Origin: an uncultured Bacteroidales bacterium
GTDB lineage: Bacteria; Bacteroidota; Bacteroidia; Bacteroidales; Bacteroidaceae
Direction of reading: 5' to 3'
DNA: 64,000 nt
Assembly (NCBI GenBank): GCA_902788315.1
Contig: CADAJS010000004.1
Location: 62,001 to 126,000 of the forward strand
Shown: one piece after another, positions 43,404 through 51,975 of the stretch
Position numbering within the stretch: the first letter of the stretch is position 1
How the letters are laid out: each line of letters starts with the position of its first letter
The notes under the pieces: generated by a model
What the model saw: only the letters and a program-made list of their open reading frames with translations
Told to the model about the DNA's origin: nothing
The model's database searches: none
Translations under genes and position numbers: made by a program

Positions 43404-44525
43404 ATGAGCAAGAAATATATCAAAGTAAACGACGACTGGGAGCTGGCCGATGCGCTCCATCAGGAGGAGGAGGACATCCGCCGTCATGCCTTTTTGGGCA
43501 TGAACCTGACGGCCGAGAGCGAGCTGGCCCTGAAGCACACCTACACGGACTGTCTTTTCCTGGGCTGCTCCCTGCCTGTCGGCTTCAAGCGCCGGACGAA
43601 GGACAGCCTCTTCTTTCCCAACATGGGCGAGCTGTTCCACCTGTGTTCCCACCTGTACACCGCCGACGAGCTATACGAGGGTTACGAGGTGGGGCAGCCC
43701 GAGACATACCAACAATGCTTCGACGGCCGCGTGTATCGCCACTATCTGAAGAAGGGCAAGCGTGCCGAGGACATCAAGGAGACACTGGCCCGCACGATGC
43801 ACGACCACAGCATCAGCGACTGCATGCACGAGTTCCTCTCCGGCTACGACGAACGCCACGTGGTAGGCGTCATGGGCGGGCACGGCCTGCGGCGCACCGA
43901 TCAGGCATATGCCCAGATAGTCCGCCTGAGCAAGCGGCTCACCGAGGAGGGATTCCTGATGGTGACGGGCGGAGGACCCGGGGCTATGGAGGCCACCCAT
44001 CTGGGAGCCTGGATGGCGGGGCGTGGCGAACTGGAGGTGATGGATGCCCTGCACACGATGAGGACCGCACCGGCCTATACCGACGAGGGCTGGCTTGACA
44101 CCGCCATGCGCATCCGCTCGCGCTACCCCCAGCGGGACTATCACAGCCTGGGCATCCCCACCTGGCTCTACGGCCACGAACCCAGCACCCCGCTGGCCAC
44201 TCACATCGCCAAGTTCTTCGAGAACAGCATCCGCGAGGACAGCATCCTGGCCATCGCCCGTGGAGGCATCATCTACACGCCGGGCAGTGCAGGCACGCTG
44301 CAGGAGGTGTTCCAGGCTGCCGTGCCCAATCACTACCTCAGCTTCGGCTACGCCAGCCCCATGATATTCATGGGCAAGGAGTTCTGGACACGCGAAGTAC
44401 CCATCTGGCCCCTGCTGCAAGACCTCTTGGCACGCGAGAAATACAAGAACCTGCTGCTCACCCTGAGCGAGAGCGAAAACGAAATAGTAAGCACCATCAA
44501 AGCATTCAGCGAGCAAACACAGTAA
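43404..44525 (+). CDS. LOG-family (lysine decarboxylase-like) protein
   Basis: 373 residues from MSKKYIKVNDD at 43404; the open frame extends far upstream but only this start follows the promoter. The Rossmann-like domain has the two LOG signatures GGGPGAMEA and PGSAGTLQE, the latter a variant of PGGxGTxxE with Ser in place of the second Gly. It has a longer N-terminal part (about 1-150) than classic LOG proteins. LOG enzymes cleave nucleoside 5'-monophosphates (phosphoribohydrolase); this long type may be a nucleosidase acting on AMP-like substrates. Cytoplasmic, monocistronic. Confidence 0.82.
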   Translation: MSKKYIKVNDDWELADALHQEEEDIRRHAFLGMNLTAESELALKHTYTDCLFLGCSLPVGFKRRTKDSLFFPNMGELFHLCSHLYTADELYEGYEVGQPETYQQCFDGRVYRHYLKKGKRAEDIKETLARTMHDHSISDCMHEFLSGYDERHVVGVMGGHGLRRTDQAYAQIVRLSKRLTEEGFLMVTGGGPGAMEATHLGAWMAGRGELEVMDALHTMRTAPAYTDEGWLDTAMRIRSRYPQRDYHSLGIPTWLYGHEPSTPLATHIAKFFENSIREDSILAIARGGIIYTPGSAGTLQEVFQAAVPNHYLSFGYASPMIFMGKEFWTREVPIWPLLQDLLAREKYKNLLLTLSESENEIVSTIKAFSEQTQ

Positions 44526-44703
44526 TCGGCTCTGCCACTTGGCCTGTCCAAGTAATCGGCTATGCTGCTTGGCTTGTCCAAGTAATCGGCTCCGCCGCTT
44601 CGCTCGTCGAAGAACATCCTAACCATAAACTATGCGCTCGGCTCTGCCGCTTCGCCTTTAGTGCGAAGAACTATAAACTATAAACTATGAACTATGAACT
44701 ATA
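44526..44703. repeat. GCTCGGC repeat followed by heptamer array
   Basis: Immediately after the LOG stop come three AAGTAATCGGCTCTGCC-like units of 33 bp (44523-44621), then a full GCTCGGCTCTGCCGCTTCGC copy, and ATAAACT/ATGAACT heptamers (about 44670-44700) that provide the ATG (44694) of the next gene. Confidence 0.85.
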
Positions 44704-46706
44704 AAGCCCTCTTCCTCCTCCTTTTCCCGCTGTGCCTCGCAGCCAAGGAATATGAGCTGATTCCCGACCCGGCGATGCGGCGCGGCGTGAAGTTGCTGGC
44801 CCCGAAGGCCGTGAATGGTGCTGGCGTACCCATTGATACCCTGCGCTTCGACAGCAATCGGAAGCATCCCATGTGGAACCTCTGCTCGTGGGACTTCAAG
44901 ACGCAGCTATCCGGTCGGCATCCGGAACAGACCGACACCTACGGCATTGCCTACGTGGACGATGCCTTCACCTTTGCCCGCACCGACGAGGGTGTCTTCA
45001 CCATGCGGGCAGATGCCAGCCGCGTCTATGAGAAACACCGCACGGCGGCCAGCGACCCGTGGATAAACTTCCTGGTGGAGACGACGTTCGACGGCGTAGA
45101 GGTAGGACGCGCCAACAGCCTCATCTTCTCCTACCAGATGCGTGTCCTTTCCTGTATCAACCGCATGGGTAGCGCCTACAACACCGGCATCCATGCGGCT
45201 CAGTTCCTGGCCTACCTGCACATACGCAACACGAACCGCGACCGCCAGGACTACGGCAAGAACCTGTGGATCGGCGTGGGGTCGTATGACAACCGCGACA
45301 CGGGCGGCGCAGGCGCAGGCTTCCTCTCCTGGGACATCGGGACGAGTACCTATATATATTCGATGGACGACAAGGATGTCTTCGGCAGCGTAAACTTCAA
45401 CACGCACCGCTGGGCAGAGGCACGGGTGGACGTGCGGAAGGCCATCGGCGATGCCGTCAAGGCCATGAAGGAACGGGGCGCCTTCACCGACTCGGAAGTG
45501 AACGACTTCACGGTGAACGGCATGAACTTCGGGTGGGAGCTGCCCGGCACGTTCGACGTCGTCGGACAATTCCGCGACTTCTCGCTCCAGAGCGACGTCA
45601 TGCTGCCCGAGCCGCGCGAGACGGGCATGCAGACCATCGAACTGACGGCTCCATACACGCCCTACGTGGCACCAGTGGCGCTGGACTTCACCGACATGTG
45701 GGACATCGAGGCCAACATCGTGCGGCAACAGCCTGCCGGAGGGACTGTCAGCCTGAGCGCCGTAGAGCGCGTGCCGGCCGATACGCCACTGGTGCTCTGC
45801 GGCACGGCGGGCACCTACCAGGTGCCGCTGCTCGACACCGAACGCCATAAACCCGAGACGATGGAGGGCAACATGCTGCGCGTGGCCACCAATCCGCTAC
45901 CTGCCGAGGGACGCATCCGCAGCCAGCAGCCGCTGCTCACGTCGCCCACCCAGCTATCTACCAACTCCATTGACACCACCATCGACGGCGACGGCGTGGG
46001 ACTCAATGCACGGGGCACGGATGCCGCAGACCTCTCCCCTCTCATCGACGGAGAGCGGGACCATGTCATCATGTTCCGCCCCGATGACTATGGCGGACAG
46101 AGGGGTGCCACCGCACCGTGGCACGTCCAATGCCGTCTGCCGCAGGCCGAGCAGACGCTCTATGTGGTCTTCGACCAACTGGGAGGCTATGGCACACACA
46201 TCGGGACGCTGCATATCGATGCGTCCGACGACGGCACGTCCTTCCGCCGCCAGGCCACGTTCGCCGGCGACGAAGACCTGGCCCTCCTGCGGCAAGACAT
46301 TACGAAAGTGGTGACCCTCGACCACCCTTATACCTACGTGCGCTTCATCGGCACCGACTCCAACTGGGGCGGCGACGGATACGGCCTGCGCGAGCTACAG
46401 ATGTACGGCACCATGCCCGCCTACACCTATCTCCTCTCCGAGACCTCCGAGAGCTGGGGCTTCACCCGCTACCGCGAGGAGGACAACACGGAACCGCCCG
46501 CCATCTATCTTTCACTGGGCAACATCCCCACGCCCGCTCCCTTCTACCCCATTGCCCCGGCGGACGACATCCTATCGTCCGTCACTGCTCCGCAGCCCAT
46601 GCCACGCCCCGCATCGCAGGCCGTCTACAACCTCTCCGGCCAGCGCATCGACGCCGCCCGATGGCACGGCATACGCATCCATAACGGTCGCAAGGTACTC
46701 CGATAA
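44694..46706 (+). CDS. Large secreted protein with discoidin-like domain
   Basis: 670 residues, signal peptide MNYKALFLLLFPLCLA, whose first codons come from the heptamer array. Residues about 25-310 form a beta-rich domain without a name I recognise (MWNLCSWDFKTQ; FLSWDIGTSTYIYSMDD). Residues about 440-580 look like an F5/8 type C sandwich (LYVVFDQLGGYGTHIGTLHI; TYVRFIGTDSNWGGDGYGLR). The C-terminus (AVYNLSGQRIDAARWHGIRI ... GRKVLR) has the same style as the end of the serpin fusion and is a likely surface-delivery tail. Role unknown, possibly glycan binding. Confidence 0.7.
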   Translation: MNYKALFLLLFPLCLAAKEYELIPDPAMRRGVKLLAPKAVNGAGVPIDTLRFDSNRKHPMWNLCSWDFKTQLSGRHPEQTDTYGIAYVDDAFTFARTDEGVFTMRADASRVYEKHRTAASDPWINFLVETTFDGVEVGRANSLIFSYQMRVLSCINRMGSAYNTGIHAAQFLAYLHIRNTNRDRQDYGKNLWIGVGSYDNRDTGGAGAGFLSWDIGTSTYIYSMDDKDVFGSVNFNTHRWAEARVDVRKAIGDAVKAMKERGAFTDSEVNDFTVNGMNFGWELPGTFDVVGQFRDFSLQSDVMLPEPRETGMQTIELTAPYTPYVAPVALDFTDMWDIEANIVRQQPAGGTVSLSAVERVPADTPLVLCGTAGTYQVPLLDTERHKPETMEGNMLRVATNPLPAEGRIRSQQPLLTSPTQLSTNSIDTTIDGDGVGLNARGTDAADLSPLIDGERDHVIMFRPDDYGGQRGATAPWHVQCRLPQAEQTLYVVFDQLGGYGTHIGTLHIDASDDGTSFRRQATFAGDEDLALLRQDITKVVTLDHPYTYVRFIGTDSNWGGDGYGLRELQMYGTMPAYTYLLSETSESWGFTRYREEDNTEPPAIYLSLGNIPTPAPFYPIAPADDILSSVTAPQPMPRPASQAVYNLSGQRIDAARWHGIRIHNGRKVLR

Positions 46707-46775
46707 CCTGTCGGACACAAACGTTTGACGACCACGACGCAGGCGTTGTCGGTGACGGAGGCGGATTTCATGCTA

Positions 46776-46804
46776 ACACAACCTTGTGTCACACAATTTT
46801 GTGT
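46776..46804. repeat. Pair of ACACAA-NN-TTGTGT palindromes
   Basis: ACACAA-CC-TTGTGT (46776-46789) and ACACAA-TT-TTGTGT (46791-46804), separated by one base, at the left edge of the ATPase remnant. They share the two-copies, 2-nt-centre design of the other palindrome pairs in this window. Confidence 0.8.
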
Positions 46805-47014
46805 TATGCCGAGCTCAACTGCCTCCGCGCCATTATGTCGGGACATCATTCCGATTTGGGCGAACGCTCCGTGCGCGACGAATTCGATTTGGGCAGTCCA
46901 TCAAACATTCCCCGACTCAAGGATGCCCTCCTCGAACGTGACCTTATCGAAATAGACGGGCGGGAACTGACTATTGCCGATCCCGTCTTCGCACGCTGGC
47001 TGAGCGAGATGTAA
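46805..47014 (+). pseudogene. Remnant: C-terminal end of an AAA/archaeal-type ATPase
   Basis: The frame ending at the TAA at 47012-47014 codes YAELNCLRAIMSGHHSD, SPSNIPRLKDALLERDLIE and LTIADPVFARWLSEM. This is the winged-helix tail typical of the Bacteroidota/archaeal AAA ATPases that end in a DPVFxxW motif. Nothing of the ATPase domain is present upstream: the region abuts the discoidin-like gene. I read it as the leftover 3' end of a lost gene of foreign or mobile type. It may still be translated from an internal start, but a function is unlikely. Confidence 0.6.
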
Positions 47015-47029
47015 TCTCATTTAAGTTTC

Positions 47030-47210
47030 GCATGTGCTCCGCTCGGCTTTGCCGCTTCGCTTTGCGAAGAACTTCTTAGGTTATAAGGTTCTTCGCACTG
47101 AAGGCACGCTCGACGCTTTGCGGTGCTTCTGCCTGCCATAGGCAGGTGTTGAAGAAAGGCGAAGCCGAGTAAAAGAAGCACTCGACCAATTGCAATAAGG
47201 TGCATGCTAT
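47030..47210. repeat. GCTCGGC-type repeats in both orientations
   Basis: GCTCGGCTTTGCCGCTTCGC (47040-47059) and its degenerate inverted relatives run to about 47190 and include a hairpin CTGCCTGCCATAGGCAGG. A similar CTGCCCGCCATAGCAGG stretch occurs at 24402, linking this locus to the one at 24370. The sequence lies between the ATPase remnant and the alpha/beta hydrolase stop; 47210-47276 shows nothing. Confidence 0.75.
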
Positions 47211-47276
47211 TTGCAAGAACTTTGACTTCGATATAGACTCCATTCCATAATCCCCCAGATTATTCCTCTCTCTTTG

Positions 47277-48020
47277 CTACTGTTTCCTGTGGGTAAACAC
47301 CCATTGCAGGCGGTCTGCAGTGAAGGCTGCCTGAGTGGCTTGGGAGTGGCGGAGACCTTCCAGAGCCTCAAATCGGGCTTCTCCTCCATGTTCGTTGAGC
47401 CATGCTGTGAGGGAAAGCATCGCATTGATTTTCCTGTCCCCCTCTTCCGTTCCATAGGTGGAGTAAACGGGTGTTTCGAGCAGTGAGTCTCTTTCGCAGC
47501 CCCGTGCACCACCTGATGCTGCAAGGGCCGCCGCAAAGGTGCCTGGATAGTCGTTCAGCATGTGCCATACGCCAGCTCCACCCATCGAAGCTCCAAATAG
47601 ATAGAGCCGCGTGGTGTCAATGTCTGTTTGAGTGGTATAATGGTCAATCAGCCTTTTGACAATGGGCGTGAAGGGCGTGTCGTCTGCTCCTTCATTACCT
47701 GACCACGAGCATTCAGACGGGCATTGCGGGACAATCATCAATGCATTGATATCGTTAGATACGAGAAAGTGGTATATTGCACTGATGCCGTGCCCTCTCA
47801 TTTGTGCCTGGTTGTCCTCGCCGCGACCGCTTCCTCCATGCAGATAGACAACCAATGCGGCTGGCTCACAGCTCTTGCCTTTGATGGTGGCTATGCGGTA
47901 CCTCACGACTCTCCCATCCATATTGAGTTCCATGCGTTCGAATGCTGTCAGCGTGTTCTGTGAGCCTGAAATGCCATACGGGCAAACCAAGACGGCAAGT
48001 AACAACAAGGCGTATCTCAT
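47277..48020 (-). CDS. Secreted alpha/beta hydrolase (esterase type)
   Basis: 247 residues from MRYALLLL at 48020; in-frame ATGs at 48032, 48047 and 48062 are possible. Signal peptide, then YLHGGSGRGEDN (oxyanion loop), MIVPQCPSE and the nucleophile elbow GASMGGAGVW. The catalytic His is probably in GLRHSQATQAAF near the C-terminus. The layout resembles PHB-depolymerase/feruloyl-esterase-like enzymes often coded beside Bacteroidota glycosidases. Its codon use is less GC-rich than its neighbours, and it lies between repeats, so recent acquisition is possible. Confidence 0.75.
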   Translation of the reverse strand: MRYALLLLAVLVCPYGISGSQNTLTAFERMELNMDGRVVRYRIATIKGKSCEPAALVVYLHGGSGRGEDNQAQMRGHGISAIYHFLVSNDINALMIVPQCPSECSWSGNEGADDTPFTPIVKRLIDHYTTQTDIDTTRLYLFGASMGGAGVWHMLNDYPGTFAAALAASGGARGCERDSLLETPVYSTYGTEEGDRKINAMLSLTAWLNEHGGEARFEALEGLRHSQATQAAFTADRLQWVFTHRKQ

Positions 48021-48392
48021 AAAAATCGTCATTATAATATCCGACATCTGTTTATTGGACATGGTCTTGGAGTAAAAGTTTAATATGGGACTGTTTCTCT
48101 GCTCTCTCTCTTCGTCACTCGACGTTCAGCAGTGCATGCTATTTGTAAGAACTTTGGCTTCGTTTATGCTACAGACTGAAGTTTTCCCAAATGTTAACCC
48201 AACTTTGACCCCGATATTCTGTTTGTTTCAGCCATGACCGTACACCTGCGGACTTTATCACGCGTGATAAACTCTTTTATCATGTGTGATAAACTATTTT
48301 ATCATGTGTGATAAAGTTCCGTGCGGCACGTTATTAACTCGGACGCAGGATGTAGCAAGACCTCGATATTGACTCCGCCCCATAATCCCCGA
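48021..48392. other. Gene-free region with three palindromes
   Basis: Apart from the palindrome triple at 48254-48315 no element stands out. GCATGCTATTTGTAAGAACT (48135-48154) closely repeats a stretch at 47202-47221 just beyond the 3' end of the same hydrolase gene, so the gene is flanked by a short direct repeat. Confidence 0.5.
48254..48315. repeat. Three TTTATCAC/T-GTGATAAA palindromes
   Basis: TTTATCACGCGTGATAAA (48254-48271), then TTTATCATGTGTGATAAA twice (48276-48293 and 48298-48315), spaced by 4 nt. The same family is at 3009-3048. In both places it lies about 235-250 bp upstream of a start codon. GTGCGGCACGTT follows directly. Confidence 0.88.
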
Positions 48393-49739
48393 TCACTTCT
48401 CTCCTTGTCGGCTCAACTCCAGGGCACGAGCTGTGGTGATGGGTTCCTGGCCCAGGTAGGCCACGATGAAAGCGTCGGGGAACTTCTCGCGGATGCTGGC
48501 CAGTGTCTTCTTGGCCTGGCGATAGTCGGTGGTTCCGCCATAGAGCCCCTTGTACATATTGCCGCTCTTGACGAAGGTGACGGGGAAGAGACCCTGCAGG
48601 CGGTCGTCGTCAGAGCGCAGCTCGCTGCTCACGGCCACTATCTGGATGCTGAAGACGGGAATGGTGGACGAGGGCTGAATGGGGCCCACGTCCTCGGCAG
48701 GCGTCTCCTCGTCGGCCAGCGCTGGCTGATCAGCAACAGCCTCACCCCCAGCCACATCCTGAGGAGAGGTGAGCACCGAATCGGAAGGAGCCTCTTTTTC
48801 TGCCACTTCTTCAACCAATTCTTTTACCACTTCTTCCGTCGTGTCTCCGGCTGCGAGCGGGGCATCTTTCTTCTGTCCTTCGGACGCGGGCTTTGCCTTC
48901 GCCTCCTCGGTCCTAGACTTTGGTTCCTCAGCCTGTGCCACCTTGGGAGCAGAGAGTCCGCTGGTCTTGCCATTGGAGTTGCGCAGGCGGGTGAGCGTCT
49001 TCTTGTGCGTCTTGGCCTGCGTGGTCTCGTAGTACTCGGCCAGTGCCTTGTAGATGCAGGTGGCTATCTCCTTCTGCCCGCGCTTCGAGGTCATGTAGGC
49101 CTCGTCCTCGATGTTGCTGAGGAAACCCACCTCGGTGAGCACTGCCGGCATCAGCGTATGGCTGAGCACATAGAGGCGTTCGGGCTTGGCGCCGCGTCCC
49201 GCCTGACGGCCTGCATCATGATAGTTCTTCTGGAGGAGCCAGGCCAGGAGCTCGCTGCGGTCGATGGTGCGGGCATGGCTGCTCTGCAACACGGCGTCGC
49301 GGATGAAGCGCGTATTGGCATAGAACGACTCCGTGCCGTGGAGCAGCGGTTTCTTCTCGACGGCATTCACGTGGATGCTCAGGAAGAGGTCGGCATTCGC
49401 CTGGTTGGCTATCTGGCAGCGGCGGTCGAGCGAGACGTAGGTGTCCTTCTCACGCGTCAGGATGAGCTTGATGCCGGGTTTGTTCTTCCTGACGAGCGCT
49501 GCCACCTGCTTCGTAATCTCCAGCGTGATGTCCTTCTCCTGATGCTTCTTGCTCTCGGTGCCCACGTCCTTGCCGCCATGTCCGGCATCGAGCACCCATA
49601 CGAGGGGGCGCAGCTTGCGGCCCGCAGCACATGGCAGGCACAGCAATAGCATCAGGAGGAGAAGGAAGAAGCCCGCCCCCCGGCCCCCTTTTAGGAGGAG
49701 AAACGAAAAGAACTCCGACGAGACTCGCATTCTAAACAT
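48393..49739 (-). CDS. N-acetylmuramoyl-L-alanine amidase with SPOR-like tail
   Basis: 448 residues. A hydrophobic signal/anchor (FFLLLLMLLLCLPCAAG, about 24-40) is followed by an Amidase_3 domain (about 45-265) with LDAGHGGKD (zinc His), FLSIHVNA (second zinc His) and the glutamate of LTEVGFLSN. A low-complexity, Glu/Ala/Lys-rich linker (about 275-360) leads to a C-terminal SPOR-like domain (FSIQIVAVSSELRSDDDRLQ; YKGLYGGTTDYRQAKKTLAS). It cuts the stem peptide from MurNAc in the periplasm, with the SPOR domain sending it to the division septum. Confidence 0.92.
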   Translation of the reverse strand: MFRMRVSSEFFSFLLLKGGRGAGFFLLLLMLLLCLPCAAGRKLRPLVWVLDAGHGGKDVGTESKKHQEKDITLEITKQVAALVRKNKPGIKLILTREKDTYVSLDRRCQIANQANADLFLSIHVNAVEKKPLLHGTESFYANTRFIRDAVLQSSHARTIDRSELLAWLLQKNYHDAGRQAGRGAKPERLYVLSHTLMPAVLTEVGFLSNIEDEAYMTSKRGQKEIATCIYKALAEYYETTQAKTHKKTLTRLRNSNGKTSGLSAPKVAQAEEPKSRTEEAKAKPASEGQKKDAPLAAGDTTEEVVKELVEEVAEKEAPSDSVLTSPQDVAGGEAVADQPALADEETPAEDVGPIQPSSTIPVFSIQIVAVSSELRSDDDRLQGLFPVTFVKSGNMYKGLYGGTTDYRQAKKTLASIREKFPDAFIVAYLGQEPITTARALELSRQGEK

Positions 49740-49756
49740 CAGTTATTAAATCACAC

Positions 49757-49819
49757 CAACTATGCACTATGCACTATGGACTATGGACTATGCACTATGG
49801 ACTATGGACTATGAACTAT
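49757..49819. repeat. Heptamer array GCACTAT/GGACTAT/GAACTAT
   Basis: Nine heptamers including GCACTAT-GGACTAT-GGACTAT-GCACTAT. The same order of units lies inside the TonB transducer gene at 54390-54424. The array starts about 17 bp from the amidase start and ends at the stop of the S46 peptidase. Confidence 0.88.
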
Positions 49820-51975
49820 CACTTCACTCCCAGCTCGCGGATCAGATTGTCGGCATGTCCCCACTTGTCGATGAGGAAGAGGACAAAGCGGATATCCACA
49901 CCGATGCATCGCTGGAGCGAGGAGTCGAAGCTGATGTCGCCCGACATGGCCTCCCAGTTGCCGTCGAAGGCCAGGCCGATGAGCTCGCCCTTACCGTTGA
50001 ACATCGGGGAGCCACTGTTGCCGCCCGTAATGTCGTTGTTCGAGAGGAAGCACAGATGGAGGTCGTGGGTGCGGCGGTCAGCATAGCGCCCCCAGTCACC
50101 ACGCTCAAGCAGCGAGATGATGTCCTGTTCCATACGGTAGTCCTCGATCTCGCCCTGCTTCGCCGCCTTGTCCAGCAGGCTCTGCGAGGAGGTGTAGTAG
50201 TCGAAGTGGCGGCCCTGGGCCGTATAGTCCTGGATATATCCATAGGAGAGACGCATGGAGAAGTTGGCATCGCTGTAGTGGGGTGCGTCCTCGTCCATCT
50301 CCATGAGGGCCTGCGTGAGCAGACGCTCGTTGTGGCTGATGATGTTGTTCGGCTCGCGCATGCCTCGGCTGATGTGCATCATCATGTCGGGGATGCCCTG
50401 CGCGTAACGCAGTGCCGGGTCGCTGTCGCGCAACGTGCTGTCGGAGAGAAGGCGGTCGAGGCAGTCGGGGCGGACGCAGATGCTCCGGGTGAAGAGGTCG
50501 TGGGCATACGCCCCACAGTCGCCGCCAAAGAGGCTGTCAATGACGCCATAGCAGTCGGGCCAATAGTCGCGATTCTTCACCTGCTCGCGATAGTTCTGGA
50601 GCAGTGTGGCCATCGTTTCCTCATCGACCCGTGCATCATAGTCCTTGAAGAAGCGGGTAAGCTGCTCGCGGGTGGCATCGGCCTGTGCCTCGCCCACGTC
50701 CTGCGGCGTGCGGTTGAGCATGCTGGCCACACGGTATATCTCGATACCCCGCATGAAGGTCTCACTGAAGAAGCCATTGGCATGGACTGCCTCGCGGCGG
50801 GCGGCGTAGGCCGTCTGGAGGCTGTCAAAGACATGACCGAAGCGGCGGTTGAGGTCCTCGCGTCCCGAGTACCACTGCCGGATGTCCTTCTCCAGACGCT
50901 GCTTCTGGCCGATGACGTCCAGGTCGGCAATCGCCTTGTTCATACCGATGGAGTTCTTCCAATAGTTGCTGCTGCCGGCCCACTTGCTGGCATACTTGAT
51001 GCCCACAGCGCGGTCCTGGCTCATCCAGCGTTTCCACACCTCCTGCTTCTTGCCGCGCACCTGGATGGTCGATACGTTGCGGTCCTCCACACGCTCGCGG
51101 ATACCCCACGAGCTGAGGTAGCGGCTGGTGGAGCCGGGATAGCCCACGGTCATGCAGAAGTCGCCGGGCTGGAAGCCGTCGATGCTCACCCGAGCATAGC
51201 GCTTCGGGCGTAGTGGCACGTTGTCGGCACTATAGTCGGCCGGATTACCGTCCTTGTCGGCATAGATGCGGAAGACGCTGAAGTCGCACGTCTGGCGCGG
51301 CCACATCCAGTTGTCTGTATCACCACCAAACTTGCCCAGCGTCTCGGTGGCGGTGAAGACGAGGCGCACGTCTCGATACACCTTGTAGATGGAGACGTAG
51401 TAGGCATTGCCGCCATAGTAGCTCTTCACCTGGCAGTCCATCCCAGGGTTGGCCTTCGAGTACTCGCGCTCCACCTCTCGGCAGATGCTGTCCAACTTCT
51501 CGCGTTCCAGCTGGCGAGCCGGCACCGTGGGGTGGCTGCGGTAGATTGCGTCCATAGCACGCATCACACGACCCGAGCACTCCTCCGTCCGTTGCAGAAA
51601 GCGTACGAAAAGTCCCTCGGCAGGACGTTCCTCCTCGAAGCTGTGGGCCACGAAGCCGTTCTTCAGGATATCGTCCTCGGGGGTGGAGAGGCTCTGGATG
51701 GCACCATAGCCACAATGATGGTTGGTGAAGACCAATCCGTTAGGACTCACGACGACGCCCGAGCAGAAGTCACCGAAATCCACCACAGCATCCTTCAGGC
51801 TCACGCCCTCTGGGTCGTACAGTTCGCGGGGCGTGAGTTCCAGCCCCAGTTGCTTCATGGCGTCGGCCGTCTTCGGGTCGATGCGATTCAGCATCCACAT
51901 ACCCTCGTCGGCACGGACGATGACGCATCCTGCCACAAGGAGCATGAGGAATAAAATCATTTTCAAACGTTGCAT
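49819..51975 (-). CDS. S46-family dipeptidyl-peptidase (DPP7-like)
   Basis: 718 residues with a signal peptide (about 1-22). The chymotrypsin-like triad is H86/H87 in TNHHCGYG, the Asp in DTDNWMWPR and the Ser in GGNSGSPMFN. A helical lid occupies the middle (about 280-560). The loop FDGNWEAMSGD carries Gly where, as I recall, DPP11 enzymes carry Arg in FDRNWE, so hydrophobic P1 preference (DPP7-like) is more likely than Asp/Glu. It removes dipeptides from peptide N-termini in the periplasm, serving amino-acid nutrition. Its promoter element lies 140 bp upstream. Confidence 0.92.
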   Translation of the reverse strand: MQRLKMILFLMLLVAGCVIVRADEGMWMLNRIDPKTADAMKQLGLELTPRELYDPEGVSLKDAVVDFGDFCSGVVVSPNGLVFTNHHCGYGAIQSLSTPEDDILKNGFVAHSFEEERPAEGLFVRFLQRTEECSGRVMRAMDAIYRSHPTVPARQLEREKLDSICREVEREYSKANPGMDCQVKSYYGGNAYYVSIYKVYRDVRLVFTATETLGKFGGDTDNWMWPRQTCDFSVFRIYADKDGNPADYSADNVPLRPKRYARVSIDGFQPGDFCMTVGYPGSTSRYLSSWGIRERVEDRNVSTIQVRGKKQEVWKRWMSQDRAVGIKYASKWAGSSNYWKNSIGMNKAIADLDVIGQKQRLEKDIRQWYSGREDLNRRFGHVFDSLQTAYAARREAVHANGFFSETFMRGIEIYRVASMLNRTPQDVGEAQADATREQLTRFFKDYDARVDEETMATLLQNYREQVKNRDYWPDCYGVIDSLFGGDCGAYAHDLFTRSICVRPDCLDRLLSDSTLRDSDPALRYAQGIPDMMMHISRGMREPNNIISHNERLLTQALMEMDEDAPHYSDANFSMRLSYGYIQDYTAQGRHFDYYTSSQSLLDKAAKQGEIEDYRMEQDIISLLERGDWGRYADRRTHDLHLCFLSNNDITGGNSGSPMFNGKGELIGLAFDGNWEAMSGDISFDSSLQRCIGVDIRFVLFLIDKWGHADNLIRELGVK

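Noticed and set aside
46725..46955. Small plus-strand gene overlapping the ATPase remnant
   Set aside because: It is an alternative frame across the same remnant and has no recognisable motif; only the frame ending at 47014 shows ATPase-tail sequence.
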